From Conexibacter woesei DSM 14684 (GTDB taxonomy: Bacteria; Actinomycetota; Thermoleophilia; Solirubrobacterales; Solirubrobacteraceae), in NCBI RefSeq assembly GCF_000025265.1, contig NC_013739.1:5876001-5940000 (forward strand): a stretch of 64,000 nt of DNA, written 5' to 3'. Shown in pieces: positions 53,309 through 63,253 of this stretch. The stretch's first letter is position 1. Each line of letters begins with the position of its first letter. The position numbers were made by a program, and so were the translations under genes. A model generated the notes under the pieces. It was not told where the DNA came from. It did no database searches and worked only from the letters and a program-made list of their open reading frames with translations.

Positions 53309-54621
53309 TGGCCGCGACGGCGACGATGAACGGGCGCCCGGGAGACGGGGGCGTCGAGACGACCGAGCTGCTGCGGTTCGCCACGGCCGGCTCTGTCGAC
53401 GATGGCAAGAGCACGCTGATCGGTCGGCTGCTGCACGACGCGAAGTCGATCCTCGCCGATCAGCTCGCGCACGTGAAGGAGACGAGCGAGCGGCGCGGCG
53501 ACGGCGAGCTGAACCTCGCGCTCCTGACCGACGGCCTGCGCGCCGAGCGCGAGCAGGGCATCACGATCGACGTGGCGTACCGCTCCTTCCAGACCGACAA
53601 GCGGCGCTTCATCATCGCCGACTGCCCCGGCCACGAGCAGTACACGCGCAACATGGTGACGGGCGCCTCGACGGCCGACCTCTCGCTCGTGCTCGTCGAC
53701 GCCCGCAACGGGCTCGTCAGACAGTCGCGCCGCCACGCCGCGATCTCCGCGTTGCTGCGGACGCCGCACCTCGTCGTCTGCGTCAACAAGATGGACCTCG
53801 TCGACTACGACGAGTCGGTCTTCGACGCGATCGTCGCCGACTTCAAGCAGTGGTCGGCGGCGTTCGACGGCTTCGCCGACATCACCTTCATCCCGATCTC
53901 CGCGCTGAAGGGCGACAACGTCGTCGACCGCTCGGAGAACATGCCGTGGTTCGACGGCGAGCCGCTGCTGCACCACCTCGAGACGGTGCAGATCGCCGGC
54001 GACCGCAACCTCGACGACTGGCGCTTCCCCGTCCAGTGGGTCGTCCGCCCGCAGAACGACGAGCAGCACCACGACTACCGCGGCTACGCCGGACAGGTCG
54101 CCGGCGGCGTGCTGACGCCCGGTGAGGAGGTCGTCGTGCTGCCATCCGGCCGCACGACGCGGCTCGCCGCGATCGACACGATCGACGGCCCGCTCGACGT
54201 CGCCTTCCCGCCGCAGTCGGTCACGCTGCTGCTGGAGGACGACCTCGACGTCTCGCGCGGCGACCTGATCGCGCGGCCGAGTGACGCGCCGACGGTGGCG
54301 CGCGAGCTGGAGGCCGTCGTCTGCTGGATGGCCGACGCGCCGCTGAAGCCGGGCGGGCGCTACGCGATCAAGCACACGACGCGCGCCGTGCGCGGCATCG
54401 TCGACGGGCTCGACTGGCGTCTCGACGTCGAGACGCTCGACCGCGTCCCGCAGGCCGACAGCCTGTCGCTGAACGAGATCGGCCACGTCAAGCTGCGCCT
54501 CAGCGCGCCGCTCGCGTTCGACTCCTACGAGCGCAACCGCGACACCGGCAGCTTCATCCTGATCGACGAGTCGACGAACGACACCGTCGGCGCCGGCTTG
54601 ATCGTCGTCCCGCAGGACTGA
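53308..54621 (+). CDS. cysN: Sulfate adenylyltransferase subunit 1 (GTPase)
   Basis: 437 residues, EF-Tu-like GTPase. G1 is GSVDDGKSTLIGRLL, G2 region is EREQGITIDVAYR, G3 is DCPGHEQYTRNM, G4 is VNKMDLV and G5 region is ISALKGDN; two beta-barrel domains follow. It couples GTP hydrolysis to APS formation by CysD. The protein ends after the second barrel without the APS kinase (CysC) domain found in CysNC fusions, which agrees with an APS-type reductase. The ATG overlaps the cysD stop by one base. Confidence 0.94.
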   Translation: MAATATMNGRPGDGGVETTELLRFATAGSVDDGKSTLIGRLLHDAKSILADQLAHVKETSERRGDGELNLALLTDGLRAEREQGITIDVAYRSFQTDKRRFIIADCPGHEQYTRNMVTGASTADLSLVLVDARNGLVRQSRRHAAISALLRTPHLVVCVNKMDLVDYDESVFDAIVADFKQWSAAFDGFADITFIPISALKGDNVVDRSENMPWFDGEPLLHHLETVQIAGDRNLDDWRFPVQWVVRPQNDEQHHDYRGYAGQVAGGVLTPGEEVVVLPSGRTTRLAAIDTIDGPLDVAFPPQSVTLLLEDDLDVSRGDLIARPSDAPTVARELEAVVCWMADAPLKPGGRYAIKHTTRAVRGIVDGLDWRLDVETLDRVPQADSLSLNEIGHVKLRLSAPLAFDSYERNRDTGSFILIDESTNDTVGAGLIVVPQD

Positions 54622-54638
54622 GCCGGACGCCGCGCGCC

Positions 54639-54651
54639 GGGAACTCGCGGG
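54639..54651. repeat. Half copy of the nested palindromic element
   Basis: GGGAACTCGCGGG occurs here and again at 55491-55503 as the right end of copy 2. No matching left arm is seen. It lies between cysN and the PAP2 gene. Confidence 0.4.
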
Positions 54652-54665
54652 CGTGACCGCGTAGC

Positions 54666-54671
54666 TATCGT
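54666..54671 (+). promoter_or_regulatory. -10-like box of the PAP2 gene
   Basis: TATCGT, 6 bases before ATG 54678; an overlapping TAGCTA (54662-54667) is an alternative. Confidence 0.35.
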
Positions 54672-54677
54672 CGCGTC

Positions 54678-55724
54678 ATGGAGTCGAGCAGCGCACGCGT
54701 GGACAGGCCGCGCGCTCAGCCGTCGTGGCTGCGTGCGCTGCGCCTGCTCGGCCCGCTCGTCTGGGTCGTCGCGACGATCGCCTTCGTCGCGTTCGAGGGG
54801 CTGCCGCTGACGCGCGACTGGATCGCCGGCTGGGTCCTGCTCGGCCTGCTGGCGTTCTCGCTCGGCGACCTCAGCGGCGGCTGGCTGCGCGGCGTGATCC
54901 TCGACTGGCTGCCGTTCTTCGGCATCCTCGCGCTGTACGACCTGCTGCGCGGCGCGGCCGACGGGCTGATCTTCGAGCCGTTCTTCCTGCCGCAGATCGA
55001 CATCGACAAGTTCCTCTTCGGCGGGACCGTGCCGACCGTCTGGCTGCAGGAGCATCTCTACGACCCCGGCACGCTGCCGTGGTACGGGGTGACCGCGTGG
55101 ATCGTCTACATGTCGCACTTCTTCGCGACGCCGCTGCTGGCCGGCGTCCTCTGGAAGATCGACCGCATGCGCTTCCGCCGCTTCGCCGTCAGCGTCGGCG
55201 CGCTCGCGCTGCTCGGCTTCGCGACTTACGCGCTGTTCCCCGCGGCGCCACCGTGGATGGCGGCGCAGCAGGGGCTGATCGGCCCGACGGCGCGCGTGAT
55301 CCCCGAGATATGGGGCCAGCTCGGGATCCCCGCGAGATTCGGCGTCGTCGGGACCGGCTACCAGTACGCCAACGATGTCGCCGCGGTCCCGTCGCTGCAC
55401 GCCGCCTACTCGCTGCTGATCGCCTTGGAGCTCTGGCCGGGCTTCGCCTTGCGAGTTCCACGCCGTCGCGCCGAGGGCACCGGCGCGCGTGGGAACTCGC
55501 GGGTGCTGGGAGTCCTGGTGCGGGTCCTGATCGTCGCCTATCCGCTGACGATGGCGTTCGCGCTCGTCTACAGCGGCGAGCACTACGTCGTCGACATCCT
55601 GCTCGGCTGGATCTACGCCGCCGTCGTCTACTACGGGGTGCGCCGGGCCTTCGCGCGGTGGGCCGCACGCCGCGACGACGCCGACAGCGCCACATCGGCG
55701 TCCTTTCCGCCCCCCACCGTCTAA
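54678..55724 (+). CDS. PAP2 superfamily membrane phosphatase (Aur1/PAP2_3-like)
   Basis: 348 residues with about seven helices. The phosphatase motifs are VPSLHAAYSLLIALEL (with the catalytic-region His) and YSGEHYVVDILLGWIYA (with His and Asp), as in inositol-phosphorylceramide-synthase-like PAP2 proteins. The start WLRALRLLGPLVWVVATI is preceded by a basic tail. Between the two motifs, a loop of about 17 residues rich in Arg and Gly (RVPRRRAEGTGARGNSR) is encoded by the nested palindromic element at 55451-55500, which looks like an in-frame insertion. Probably lipid phosphate metabolism at the membrane. Confidence 0.82.
   Translation: MESSSARVDRPRAQPSWLRALRLLGPLVWVVATIAFVAFEGLPLTRDWIAGWVLLGLLAFSLGDLSGGWLRGVILDWLPFFGILALYDLLRGAADGLIFEPFFLPQIDIDKFLFGGTVPTVWLQEHLYDPGTLPWYGVTAWIVYMSHFFATPLLAGVLWKIDRMRFRRFAVSVGALALLGFATYALFPAAPPWMAAQQGLIGPTARVIPEIWGQLGIPARFGVVGTGYQYANDVAAVPSLHAAYSLLIALELWPGFALRVPRRRAEGTGARGNSRVLGVLVRVLIVAYPLTMAFALVYSGEHYVVDILLGWIYAAVVYYGVRRAFARWAARRDDADSATSASFPPPTV
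55451..55500. repeat. Nested palindromic element, copy 2 (inside the PAP2 gene)
   Basis: Outer arms GCGAGTTCC (55451-55459) and GGAACTCGC (55492-55500); inner arms CGCGCCG (55467-55473) and CGGCGCG (55481-55487), with ACG/CGT also pairing. Outer arms are identical to copy 1 at 50010; total length is also 50 bases. Confidence 0.65.
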
Positions 55725-55727
55725 CCT
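55722..55727 (+). promoter_or_regulatory. -10-like box of the carboxylase alpha gene
   Basis: TAACCT, overlapping the PAP2 stop codon, 8 bases before GTG 55736. Confidence 0.4.
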
Positions 55728-55735
55728 TCCGCCGC

Positions 55736-57526
<1,791 letters not shown>

Positions 57527-57530
57527 CCGC

Positions 57531-58007
57531 GTGAGCGACGGCCCGCACGTCTGGCGCGCCGACGTCCACGACGCCGACGTCGTCGCGCAGCTGCTGATCG
57601 CGTTCCGCGACCACATCGGCCGCGACTGGCCGTCCGACAACGCCTTCCACGCGGGCGTCGACAGACTGCTGGAGATACGCGACTGCGACTTCCTGCTGGC
57701 CGCGCCGTCCGCCGGCGAGCCAGCCGTCGCGGTCTGCCAGCTGCGCTACAGCTTCAGCGTCTGGCGCGCCGGCACCGAGTGCGTCCTGGAGGACCTCTAC
57801 GTCACGCCCGACGCGCGCCGCGGCGGGTACGGCGCGACGCTCGTGCAGGCGGCGCTGGCACGGGCGCGCGAGCGCGACTGCCGCTGGATCGAGCTCGACA
57901 CGCACGAGGACAACGCGCCCGCGATCGCGCTCTACGAGCGCCACGGGTTCCGCATCGGCCGCGGACCGGGTGCGCGCGACATCGTGCTCGCACAGCCGCT
58001 CGACTAA
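57531..58007 (+). CDS. GNAT family N-acetyltransferase
   Basis: 158 residues. The acetyl-CoA site is VLEDLYVTPDARRGGYGATLVQ, with the Arg/Gly-x-Gly-x-Gly/Ala loop; the C-terminal motif is IELDTHEDNAPAIALYERHG followed by FRIG. The start is GTG 57531, 4 bases after the carboxylase stop, so it is probably co-transcribed, yet its substrate (amine, amino acid or peptide end) cannot be told. Confidence 0.85.
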   Translation: MSDGPHVWRADVHDADVVAQLLIAFRDHIGRDWPSDNAFHAGVDRLLEIRDCDFLLAAPSAGEPAVAVCQLRYSFSVWRAGTECVLEDLYVTPDARRGGYGATLVQAALARARERDCRWIELDTHEDNAPAIALYERHGFRIGRGPGARDIVLAQPLD

Positions 58008-58066
58008 CCTCCGCCGGAACCGGCGCCCCGCGCGCCGCGGATCGCGACCCGACGAAGGAGACCGAC

Positions 58067-58492
58067 ATGCCCGCACGTGGAAGCGCCGAGTGGAAGGGTG
58101 ACCTGAGAGCCGGCGGCGGGACGTTCACCGCAGGCGACAGCATCAGCGGCGACTACTCGTTCAAGAGCCGCTTCGAGGACGGTCCCGGTGCGAACCCCGA
58201 GCAGCTGATCGCCGGCGCGCACGCGGCCTGCTTCTCGATGGCGTTCTCGAACATGCTCGCCGGCAACGGCACGCCGCCGGACTCCGTCAAGACCGACGCG
58301 GTCGTCTGGCTGCGCCCGGTCGACGGCACCCCGACGATCACGAAGATCGAGCTGACGACGGTCGGCGTCGTGCCCGGCGTCGACGACGCGACGTTCCAGG
58401 AGCTGGCCGCGAGAGCGAAGGCCGGCTGCCCCGTCAGCCGCGCGCTCGCCGGCGTCGGCGAGATCACGCTCGACGCGACGCTGGCGTCGTAG
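58067..58492 (+). CDS. OsmC-family peroxiredoxin
   Basis: 141 residues. The reactive Cys55 is in GANPEQLIAGAHAACFSMAF and the second Cys121 is in AKAGCPVSRAL, the two cysteines OsmC uses to reduce organic hydroperoxides. The N-terminal half includes RGSAEWKGDLRAGGGTF, typical of the family. AAGGAG lies 7 bases before the ATG. Single-gene unit, convergent with the MBL gene with 4 bases between the stops. Confidence 0.9.
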   Translation: MPARGSAEWKGDLRAGGGTFTAGDSISGDYSFKSRFEDGPGANPEQLIAGAHAACFSMAFSNMLAGNGTPPDSVKTDAVVWLRPVDGTPTITKIELTTVGVVPGVDDATFQELAARAKAGCPVSRALAGVGEITLDATLAS

Positions 58493-58496
58493 CCGG

Positions 58497-59291
58497 CTAG
58501 GAGGCTCTGCCCTCTCGCAGCAGCGAGAGGTTGTACTGGTGGAGGTTGCGCTGGGCGCCGCTGCGCCGCGCGAGCGGCAGCGGCGCCTTCTCCGCGTCGG
58601 CGCCTTGCAGCCCTTCCAGGTAGGCGACGTCCTCGCGCAGGATCGCGGCGGCGCGGGCGGCGTCGAGCGGCTCGCCGTGGCCGGGGACGACGACGTCGGC
58701 CTGCGAGACGAGCGGCGCCAGCCGTCTGAGCGTCGTCAGGTACTTGTCGAGCGACGCGCCGGGCGACAGCTCCGGGATCGCGTGCGAGGAGAGGTAGTCG
58801 CCGACGACGAGCACGCGCGCCCACGGGATCCAGATCGCGGTGCCGTCGGCGGTGTGGCCGTCGGCCGGGTGCAGCTCCAGCTCCTGCTCGCCGACGGCGC
58901 AGTAGCCCGGCACCGGCAGCGCCTGGACGCCCGGGATCGACAGCGGTCTGGGACGGTCGACGTAGTACTCCTCGTCGAACGCGCGCAGCTCGCGCGCGGC
59001 GGCGCCCGGCTCGGCGGTCAGCCGCGCGGCGGTCGTCTCGCCGCAGCCGATCGCGGCGTCGGGGAAGGCGTACTGGCCGAGCAGGTGGTCCCAGTCGGCG
59101 TGCGTCACCAGCAGGCCGTTGACCGGGAACTCCGCCTGCGCCATCAGCGCGGGCAGGATCTCCAGCTCGTCGGGCAGGATCGGCGAGTCGATCAGGAACG
59201 CCTCGCCGCCGCTGCGCACGGCGGTCGCCGTCGTCTTCCAGATGCGGCTCGTGACGACGATGACGTCCGGGTGGACGCTGACCGCCTTCAT
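58497..59291 (-). CDS. Metallo-beta-lactamase-fold hydrolase
   Basis: 264 residues. Zinc motif: LLVTHADWDHLLGQYAF (His-x-Asp-Trp-Asp-His), then PADGHTADGTAIW with His, VLVVGDYLSSHAIPEL with Asp, and ADVVVPGHGEP with the last His. This is the general form of glyoxalase II-like or lactonase-like enzymes; the substrate is open. It follows the HAD gene (59322-60002) on the same strand by 30 bases. Confidence 0.83.
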   Translation of the reverse strand: MKAVSVHPDVIVVTSRIWKTTATAVRSGGEAFLIDSPILPDELEILPALMAQAEFPVNGLLVTHADWDHLLGQYAFPDAAIGCGETTAARLTAEPGAAARELRAFDEEYYVDRPRPLSIPGVQALPVPGYCAVGEQELELHPADGHTADGTAIWIPWARVLVVGDYLSSHAIPELSPGASLDKYLTTLRRLAPLVSQADVVVPGHGEPLDAARAAAILREDVAYLEGLQGADAEKAPLPLARRSGAQRNLHQYNLSLLREGRAS

Positions 59292-59321
59292 CGCGCCAGC
59301 CCGCGCACGCCGCTCAGCCGC

Positions 59322-60002
59322 TCAGTCGCCGGCGAGCAGTCTCAGCGCCTCGCGCAGGTTCGTGACCTCCGCGTCGGGCTTCTTCTGGCCGCTCTCGAGC
59401 GTCGCTCTGTCGCGGTTGACCCAGATGACCGGCACTCTCGCTCTGAGGCAGGGCTCGACGTCCGTCGGATAGCTGGAGGAGACGTGCACCCAGCCTCTCT
59501 TGCCGCCGACGCGCCGCTCGCACTCCTTGAAGTGCGCCGGGTCGGGCTTGTAGGAGCGCACCTGCTGGGCGGTGACGACGAGGTCGAAGTCGAGCGGGAT
59601 GTGGCGCCGCGTCTGACCGAGCAGCTTGTCGTCGATGTTCGAGATCAGCCCGGTTCTGAACTGTCTGGCGAATCTCGCCAGCGTCGGGTTGGCCTCTCTG
59701 AACGCGGGCCAGCGCTGGACCGAGTCGGGCAGGAAGCCCGAGCGCGACGGCTCCAGGCCCCATCTCATCTCCTCGGAGATGCGGACGGCCGTGCGGCGCA
59801 GGACCTCGGCGTAGAGCTCGTAGGAGCCGGCCTGGATCTCCTGCTGGATCGAGTGGAACAGCGGGATCAGCTCGTCGCGATCGATCGTGAAGCCGTCGCG
59901 TCTCGCCTCCTTGGCGAAGGCGTCGTATGCCCCGGAATCCCAGTCGATGAGGGTGCCGTAGACGTCGAAGGTGACGAAGGTGACGTTTCTGGGAATTGCC
60001 AT
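59322..60002 (-). CDS. HAD hydrolase of the haloacid-dehalogenase type
   Basis: 226 residues. Motif I VTFVTFDVYGTLIDWDSG has the nucleophile Asp; motif II TGLISNIDDKLLGQT has Ser; motif III Lys is RSYKPDPAHFKECERR; motif IV is VHVSSSYPTDVEPCLRA. The order is like (S)-2-haloacid dehalogenases, where a Ser-x-Tyr-x2-Asp replaces the usual motif IV. Whether it dehalogenates or dephosphorylates is not settled. AGA is the main Arg codon. It is divergent from sucC. Confidence 0.82.
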   Translation of the reverse strand: MAIPRNVTFVTFDVYGTLIDWDSGAYDAFAKEARRDGFTIDRDELIPLFHSIQQEIQAGSYELYAEVLRRTAVRISEEMRWGLEPSRSGFLPDSVQRWPAFREANPTLARFARQFRTGLISNIDDKLLGQTRRHIPLDFDLVVTAQQVRSYKPDPAHFKECERRVGGKRGWVHVSSSYPTDVEPCLRARVPVIWVNRDRATLESGQKKPDAEVTNLREALRLLAGD

Positions 60003-60069
60003 TGGCCGGGCATTATGCCTGCTCGGCCTGTATTCGCGCGTTGTGGGGGCGAAATCTGGTAGCGCTCAG

Positions 60070-60075
60070 TAGAGT
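60070..60075 (+). promoter_or_regulatory. -10-like box of sucC
   Basis: TAGAGT, 11 bases before ATG 60087, with no Shine-Dalgarno sequence. Confidence 0.4.
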
Positions 60076-60086
60076 CCGCCAGCGCT

Positions 60087-61241
60087 ATGGACCTGCTCGA
60101 ATATCAGGGCAAGCAACTCTTCGCCCGTCACGGAATCCCCGTCCCCTCCGGGAAGCCAGCCGCCACGGTGCAAGAGGCCGTCGCCGCTGCTGATGAAATC
60201 GGATACCCCTGCGTCGTCAAGGCGCAAGTCCTGATCGGCGGCCGTGGGAAGGCCGGCGGCGTCAAGCTCGCCAAGGACAGAGCGGAGGCGACGCAGTACG
60301 CCACCGACATCCTCGGCATGGACATCAAGGGCTTCACCGTCCACGAGGTCTGGATCGAGGGCGCCTCGGAGATCGCCGAGGAGTACTACGCCTCGATCGT
60401 CTTCGACCGCGCCGCCAAGGCCCCGCTCGTGATGCTCTCGACGCAGGGCGGCATGGACATCGAGGAGGTCGCGGAGAAGACGCCGGACGCGCTCGCGAGA
60501 CTCCACGTCGACCCGCTGCTCGGCTTCCAGGACTTCCACGGCCGCAAGCTCGCGTTCGCGGCCGGCATCCCCGGCGACCTGATCCGCCCCGTCGGCGCGA
60601 TGCTGGCGAAGCTCTACGAGACGTTCGTCGCCGAAGAGGCGATGCTGATCGAGGTCAACCCGCTGATCATCACGCCGGGCCGCGACGTCGTCGCGCTCGA
60701 CGCGAAGGTCACGCTCGACGGCAACTCGCTCTACCGCCACCCGGACAACGCGGCGCTGCGCGACCCCTCCGCCGAGGACCCGCAGGAGCAGATGGCGCAC
60801 GAGCGCGGCCTCACCTACGTGAAGCTCGACGGCGACATCGGCATCCTCGGCAACGGCGCCGGGCTCGTGATGTCGACGCTCGACGTCGTCGCGCAGGCCG
60901 GCGGCGCGCCCGCCAACTTCCTCGACGCCGGCGGCGGATCGAAGGCCGACGCGATCGTCAGCGCGGTCGAGGTGATCCTCTCCGACGCGAAGGTCAGAGC
61001 GGTCCTCTTCAACATCTTCGGCGGCATCACGCGCTGCGACGAGGTCGCCAAGGGCCTGATCGAGGCGTTCGACGTCGTCAAGCCGACCGTCCCGTTCGTC
61101 GTGCGGCTCGACGGCACCAACGACGTCGAGGGGCGCAAGCTGCTCGCCGACGCGAACCTGCCGAACGTCGCGACGGCGAAGACGATGAACGAGGCGGCCG
61201 AGAAGGTCGTCGAGCTGTCCAAGACCGGAGTTGCGGCATGA
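60087..61241 (+). CDS. sucC: Succinyl-CoA synthetase beta subunit
   Basis: 384 residues. ATP-grasp N-terminal domain: [39 protein letters not shown], and VEVNPLI (in [15 protein letters not shown]) with the metal ligands. C-terminal ligase domain: [45 protein letters not shown]. With SucD it makes succinate and ATP/GTP from succinyl-CoA. The stop overlaps sucD in an ATGA junction. Confidence 0.95.
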   Translation: MDLLEYQGKQLFARHGIPVPSGKPAATVQEAVAAADEIGYPCVVKAQVLIGGRGKAGGVKLAKDRAEATQYATDILGMDIKGFTVHEVWIEGASEIAEEYYASIVFDRAAKAPLVMLSTQGGMDIEEVAEKTPDALARLHVDPLLGFQDFHGRKLAFAAGIPGDLIRPVGAMLAKLYETFVAEEAMLIEVNPLIITPGRDVVALDAKVTLDGNSLYRHPDNAALRDPSAEDPQEQMAHERGLTYVKLDGDIGILGNGAGLVMSTLDVVAQAGGAPANFLDAGGGSKADAIVSAVEVILSDAKVRAVLFNIFGGITRCDEVAKGLIEAFDVVKPTVPFVVRLDGTNDVEGRKLLADANLPNVATAKTMNEAAEKVVELSKTGVAA

Positions 61242-62113
61242 GCGTCCTCGTCGACAACGACACCCGCCTCGTCGTCACCGGCATCACCGGCCGCGAGGGC
61301 ACGTTCCACGCGACCAACAACAAGCGCTACGGCACGCAGGTCGTCGCGGGCGTGACGCCCGGCAAGGGCGGCCAGGACGTCGAGGGGATCCCGGTCTTCA
61401 ACACGATCGCCGACTCGGTCGACAAGGCCGGCGCCAACACGGCGATGATCTTCGTCCCGCCGCGCTTCGCCGCCGACTCGATCCTCGAGGCGGCCGACGC
61501 CGGCATCAGACTGATCATCGCGATCACCGAGGGCATCCCGGCGCACGACGAGCTGCGCGTCTACACGCAGCTCAGACGCAATCCGGACGTCCGCCTCGTC
61601 GGCCCGAACTGCCCCGGCATCCTGTCGCCGGGCAAGGCGAGCGTCGGGATCATCCCGGCGTCGTTCTTCAAGCCGGGCAACGTCGGCGTCGTCTCGCGCT
61701 CCGGCACGCTGACCTACCAGATCGGCAACGAGCTGGCCCAGCGCGGCTTCGGCAACTCCTCGATCGTCGGCATCGGCGGCGACCCGGTCCCGGGCTCGTC
61801 GTTCATCGACATCATCGAGCTGTTCGAGCAGGACCCGGAGACCGAGCTGATCGTGATGTCCGGCGAGATCGGCGGCAGCGCCGAGGAGGAGGCCGCCGAG
61901 TACATCGCGGCGAACGTCTCCAAGCCGGTCGTCGCGTACATCGCGGGCTTCACCGCACCGCCCGGCAAGACGATGGGCCACGCCGGCGCGATCGTCTCCG
62001 GCAACGCCGGCACCGCGAGAGCGAAGGCCGAGGCGCTGGAGGCCAAGGGCGTCAAGGTCGGCCGCACGCCGACCGAGACGGCCGAGCTGGCGATGAGCCT
62101 GCTCGGTTCGTAG
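61238..62113 (+). CDS. sucD: Succinyl-CoA synthetase alpha subunit
   Basis: 291 residues. CoA-binding start: [57 protein letters not shown]; and [17 protein letters not shown] with the phosphorylated His. It forms the CoA-binding and phospho-enzyme half of the synthetase. The length and motifs are normal. Confidence 0.95.
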   Translation: MSVLVDNDTRLVVTGITGREGTFHATNNKRYGTQVVAGVTPGKGGQDVEGIPVFNTIADSVDKAGANTAMIFVPPRFAADSILEAADAGIRLIIAITEGIPAHDELRVYTQLRRNPDVRLVGPNCPGILSPGKASVGIIPASFFKPGNVGVVSRSGTLTYQIGNELAQRGFGNSSIVGIGGDPVPGSSFIDIIELFEQDPETELIVMSGEIGGSAEEEAAEYIAANVSKPVVAYIAGFTAPPGKTMGHAGAIVSGNAGTARAKAEALEAKGVKVGRTPTETAELAMSLLGS

Positions 62114-62137
62114 CAGACGGCACGGAGCGGGTTCCCC

Positions 62138-62143
62138 TAGGCT
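62138..62143 (+). promoter_or_regulatory. -10-like box of the aminotransferase gene
   Basis: TAGGCT, 6 bases before ATG 62150. Confidence 0.45.
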
Positions 62144-62149
62144 GTTCGC

Positions 62150-63253
62150 ATGGCCTCCGAACCCGCTCCGATCTCCTTCGCGCGCGGCGCCCCCTCGCTC
62201 GACATCGTCGACGTCGAGGGCCTGCGCGCCGCGGCCGACGCCGCCTTCGCCGCCGACCCCGCCGGGACGTTCTCCTACGGCACGTCAGTCGGGTACAGAC
62301 CGCTGCGCGCATGGATCGCCGAGCAGCACGGGGTCGCGCCGGAGAACGTGATCGTCACGAACGGCTCGATGCAGGCGGACGCGTTCCTGTTCGAGGCGCT
62401 CGTCGAGCCCGACGACGTCGTGATCGTCGAGCGGCCGACGTATGACCGCACGCTGCTGTCGCTGCGCTCGCGCGGCGGCGACCTGCGCCCGGTCGCGCTG
62501 GAGACCGACGGCGTCGACGTCGCGGGCGTCGAGGCGCTGCTGGCCGACGGCGTCAAGCCGCAGCTCGCGCACCTGATCCCGAACTTCCAGAACCCGGCCG
62601 GCTACACGCTGTCGCTGCCCAAGCGCGAGGCGCTCGTGCGGCTGGCGAAGGACAACGACTTCCTCATCTTCGAGGACGACCCGTACGTCGAGCTGCGCTT
62701 CACGGGCGAGACGCTGCCGACGATGCTGTCGCTCGCGCAGGACGACCAGGTCGTCTACGCCTCCTCGTTCTCCAAGACGGTCTGTCCGGGCATCCGCGTC
62801 GGCTACCTCGTCGGCCCGGAGAAGCTGATCGCGCGGATCGCGAAGCTGGCGACGAACACCTACATCTCGCCGAACATGGTCGCGCAGTCGATCGTCGCCG
62901 AGTTCTGCCGCAACGGCTCGTACGCGCGCTCGATCGAGACAGTCAAGGTGGCGCTGCGCGAGCGCGCGCAGACGCTCTGCGACGCACTCGCCGCCCAGCT
63001 GCCGGAGGCGAGATTCGTCGCGCCCGAGGGCGGCTACTTCCTCTGGGTCGAGATGCCCGAGGGGTTCGACGCCGACGCGCTCTTCCGCGCGGCCGGCGAG
63101 CGCGGCGTCGCGATCGTGAAGGGGACGGACTTCCTGATCGAGGGCGGCGAGAACGCCTTCCGCCTCGCCTACTCGGGCGTGACGCCCGCTCAGATCGAGG
63201 AGGGCGTCGGCCGGCTCGCCGACGCCGTCCGCTCGCTCGGCGTCAACGCGTAG
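62150..63253 (+). CDS. PLP-dependent aminotransferase (class I/II, LysN/MocR-domain-like)
   Basis: 367 residues. TFSYGTSVGYRPLRAWIA, VIVTNGSMQADAFLFEAL, LIPNFQNPAGYTLSLPKR (Asn of the PLP site), FEDDPYVELRF (Asp) and YASSFSKTVCPGIRVGYL with the PLP-binding Lys, then RLAYSGVTPAQIEEGV with the substrate-carboxylate Arg region. This group includes 2-aminoadipate and multi-substrate aminotransferases; no helix-turn-helix is attached, unlike MocR regulators. The amino donor is unknown. Its 3' end overlaps the convergent EAL gene by 64 bases. Confidence 0.86.
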   Translation: MASEPAPISFARGAPSLDIVDVEGLRAAADAAFAADPAGTFSYGTSVGYRPLRAWIAEQHGVAPENVIVTNGSMQADAFLFEALVEPDDVVIVERPTYDRTLLSLRSRGGDLRPVALETDGVDVAGVEALLADGVKPQLAHLIPNFQNPAGYTLSLPKREALVRLAKDNDFLIFEDDPYVELRFTGETLPTMLSLAQDDQVVYASSFSKTVCPGIRVGYLVGPEKLIARIAKLATNTYISPNMVAQSIVAEFCRNGSYARSIETVKVALRERAQTLCDALAAQLPEARFVAPEGGYFLWVEMPEGFDADALFRAAGERGVAIVKGTDFLIEGGENAFRLAYSGVTPAQIEEGVGRLADAVRSLGVNA

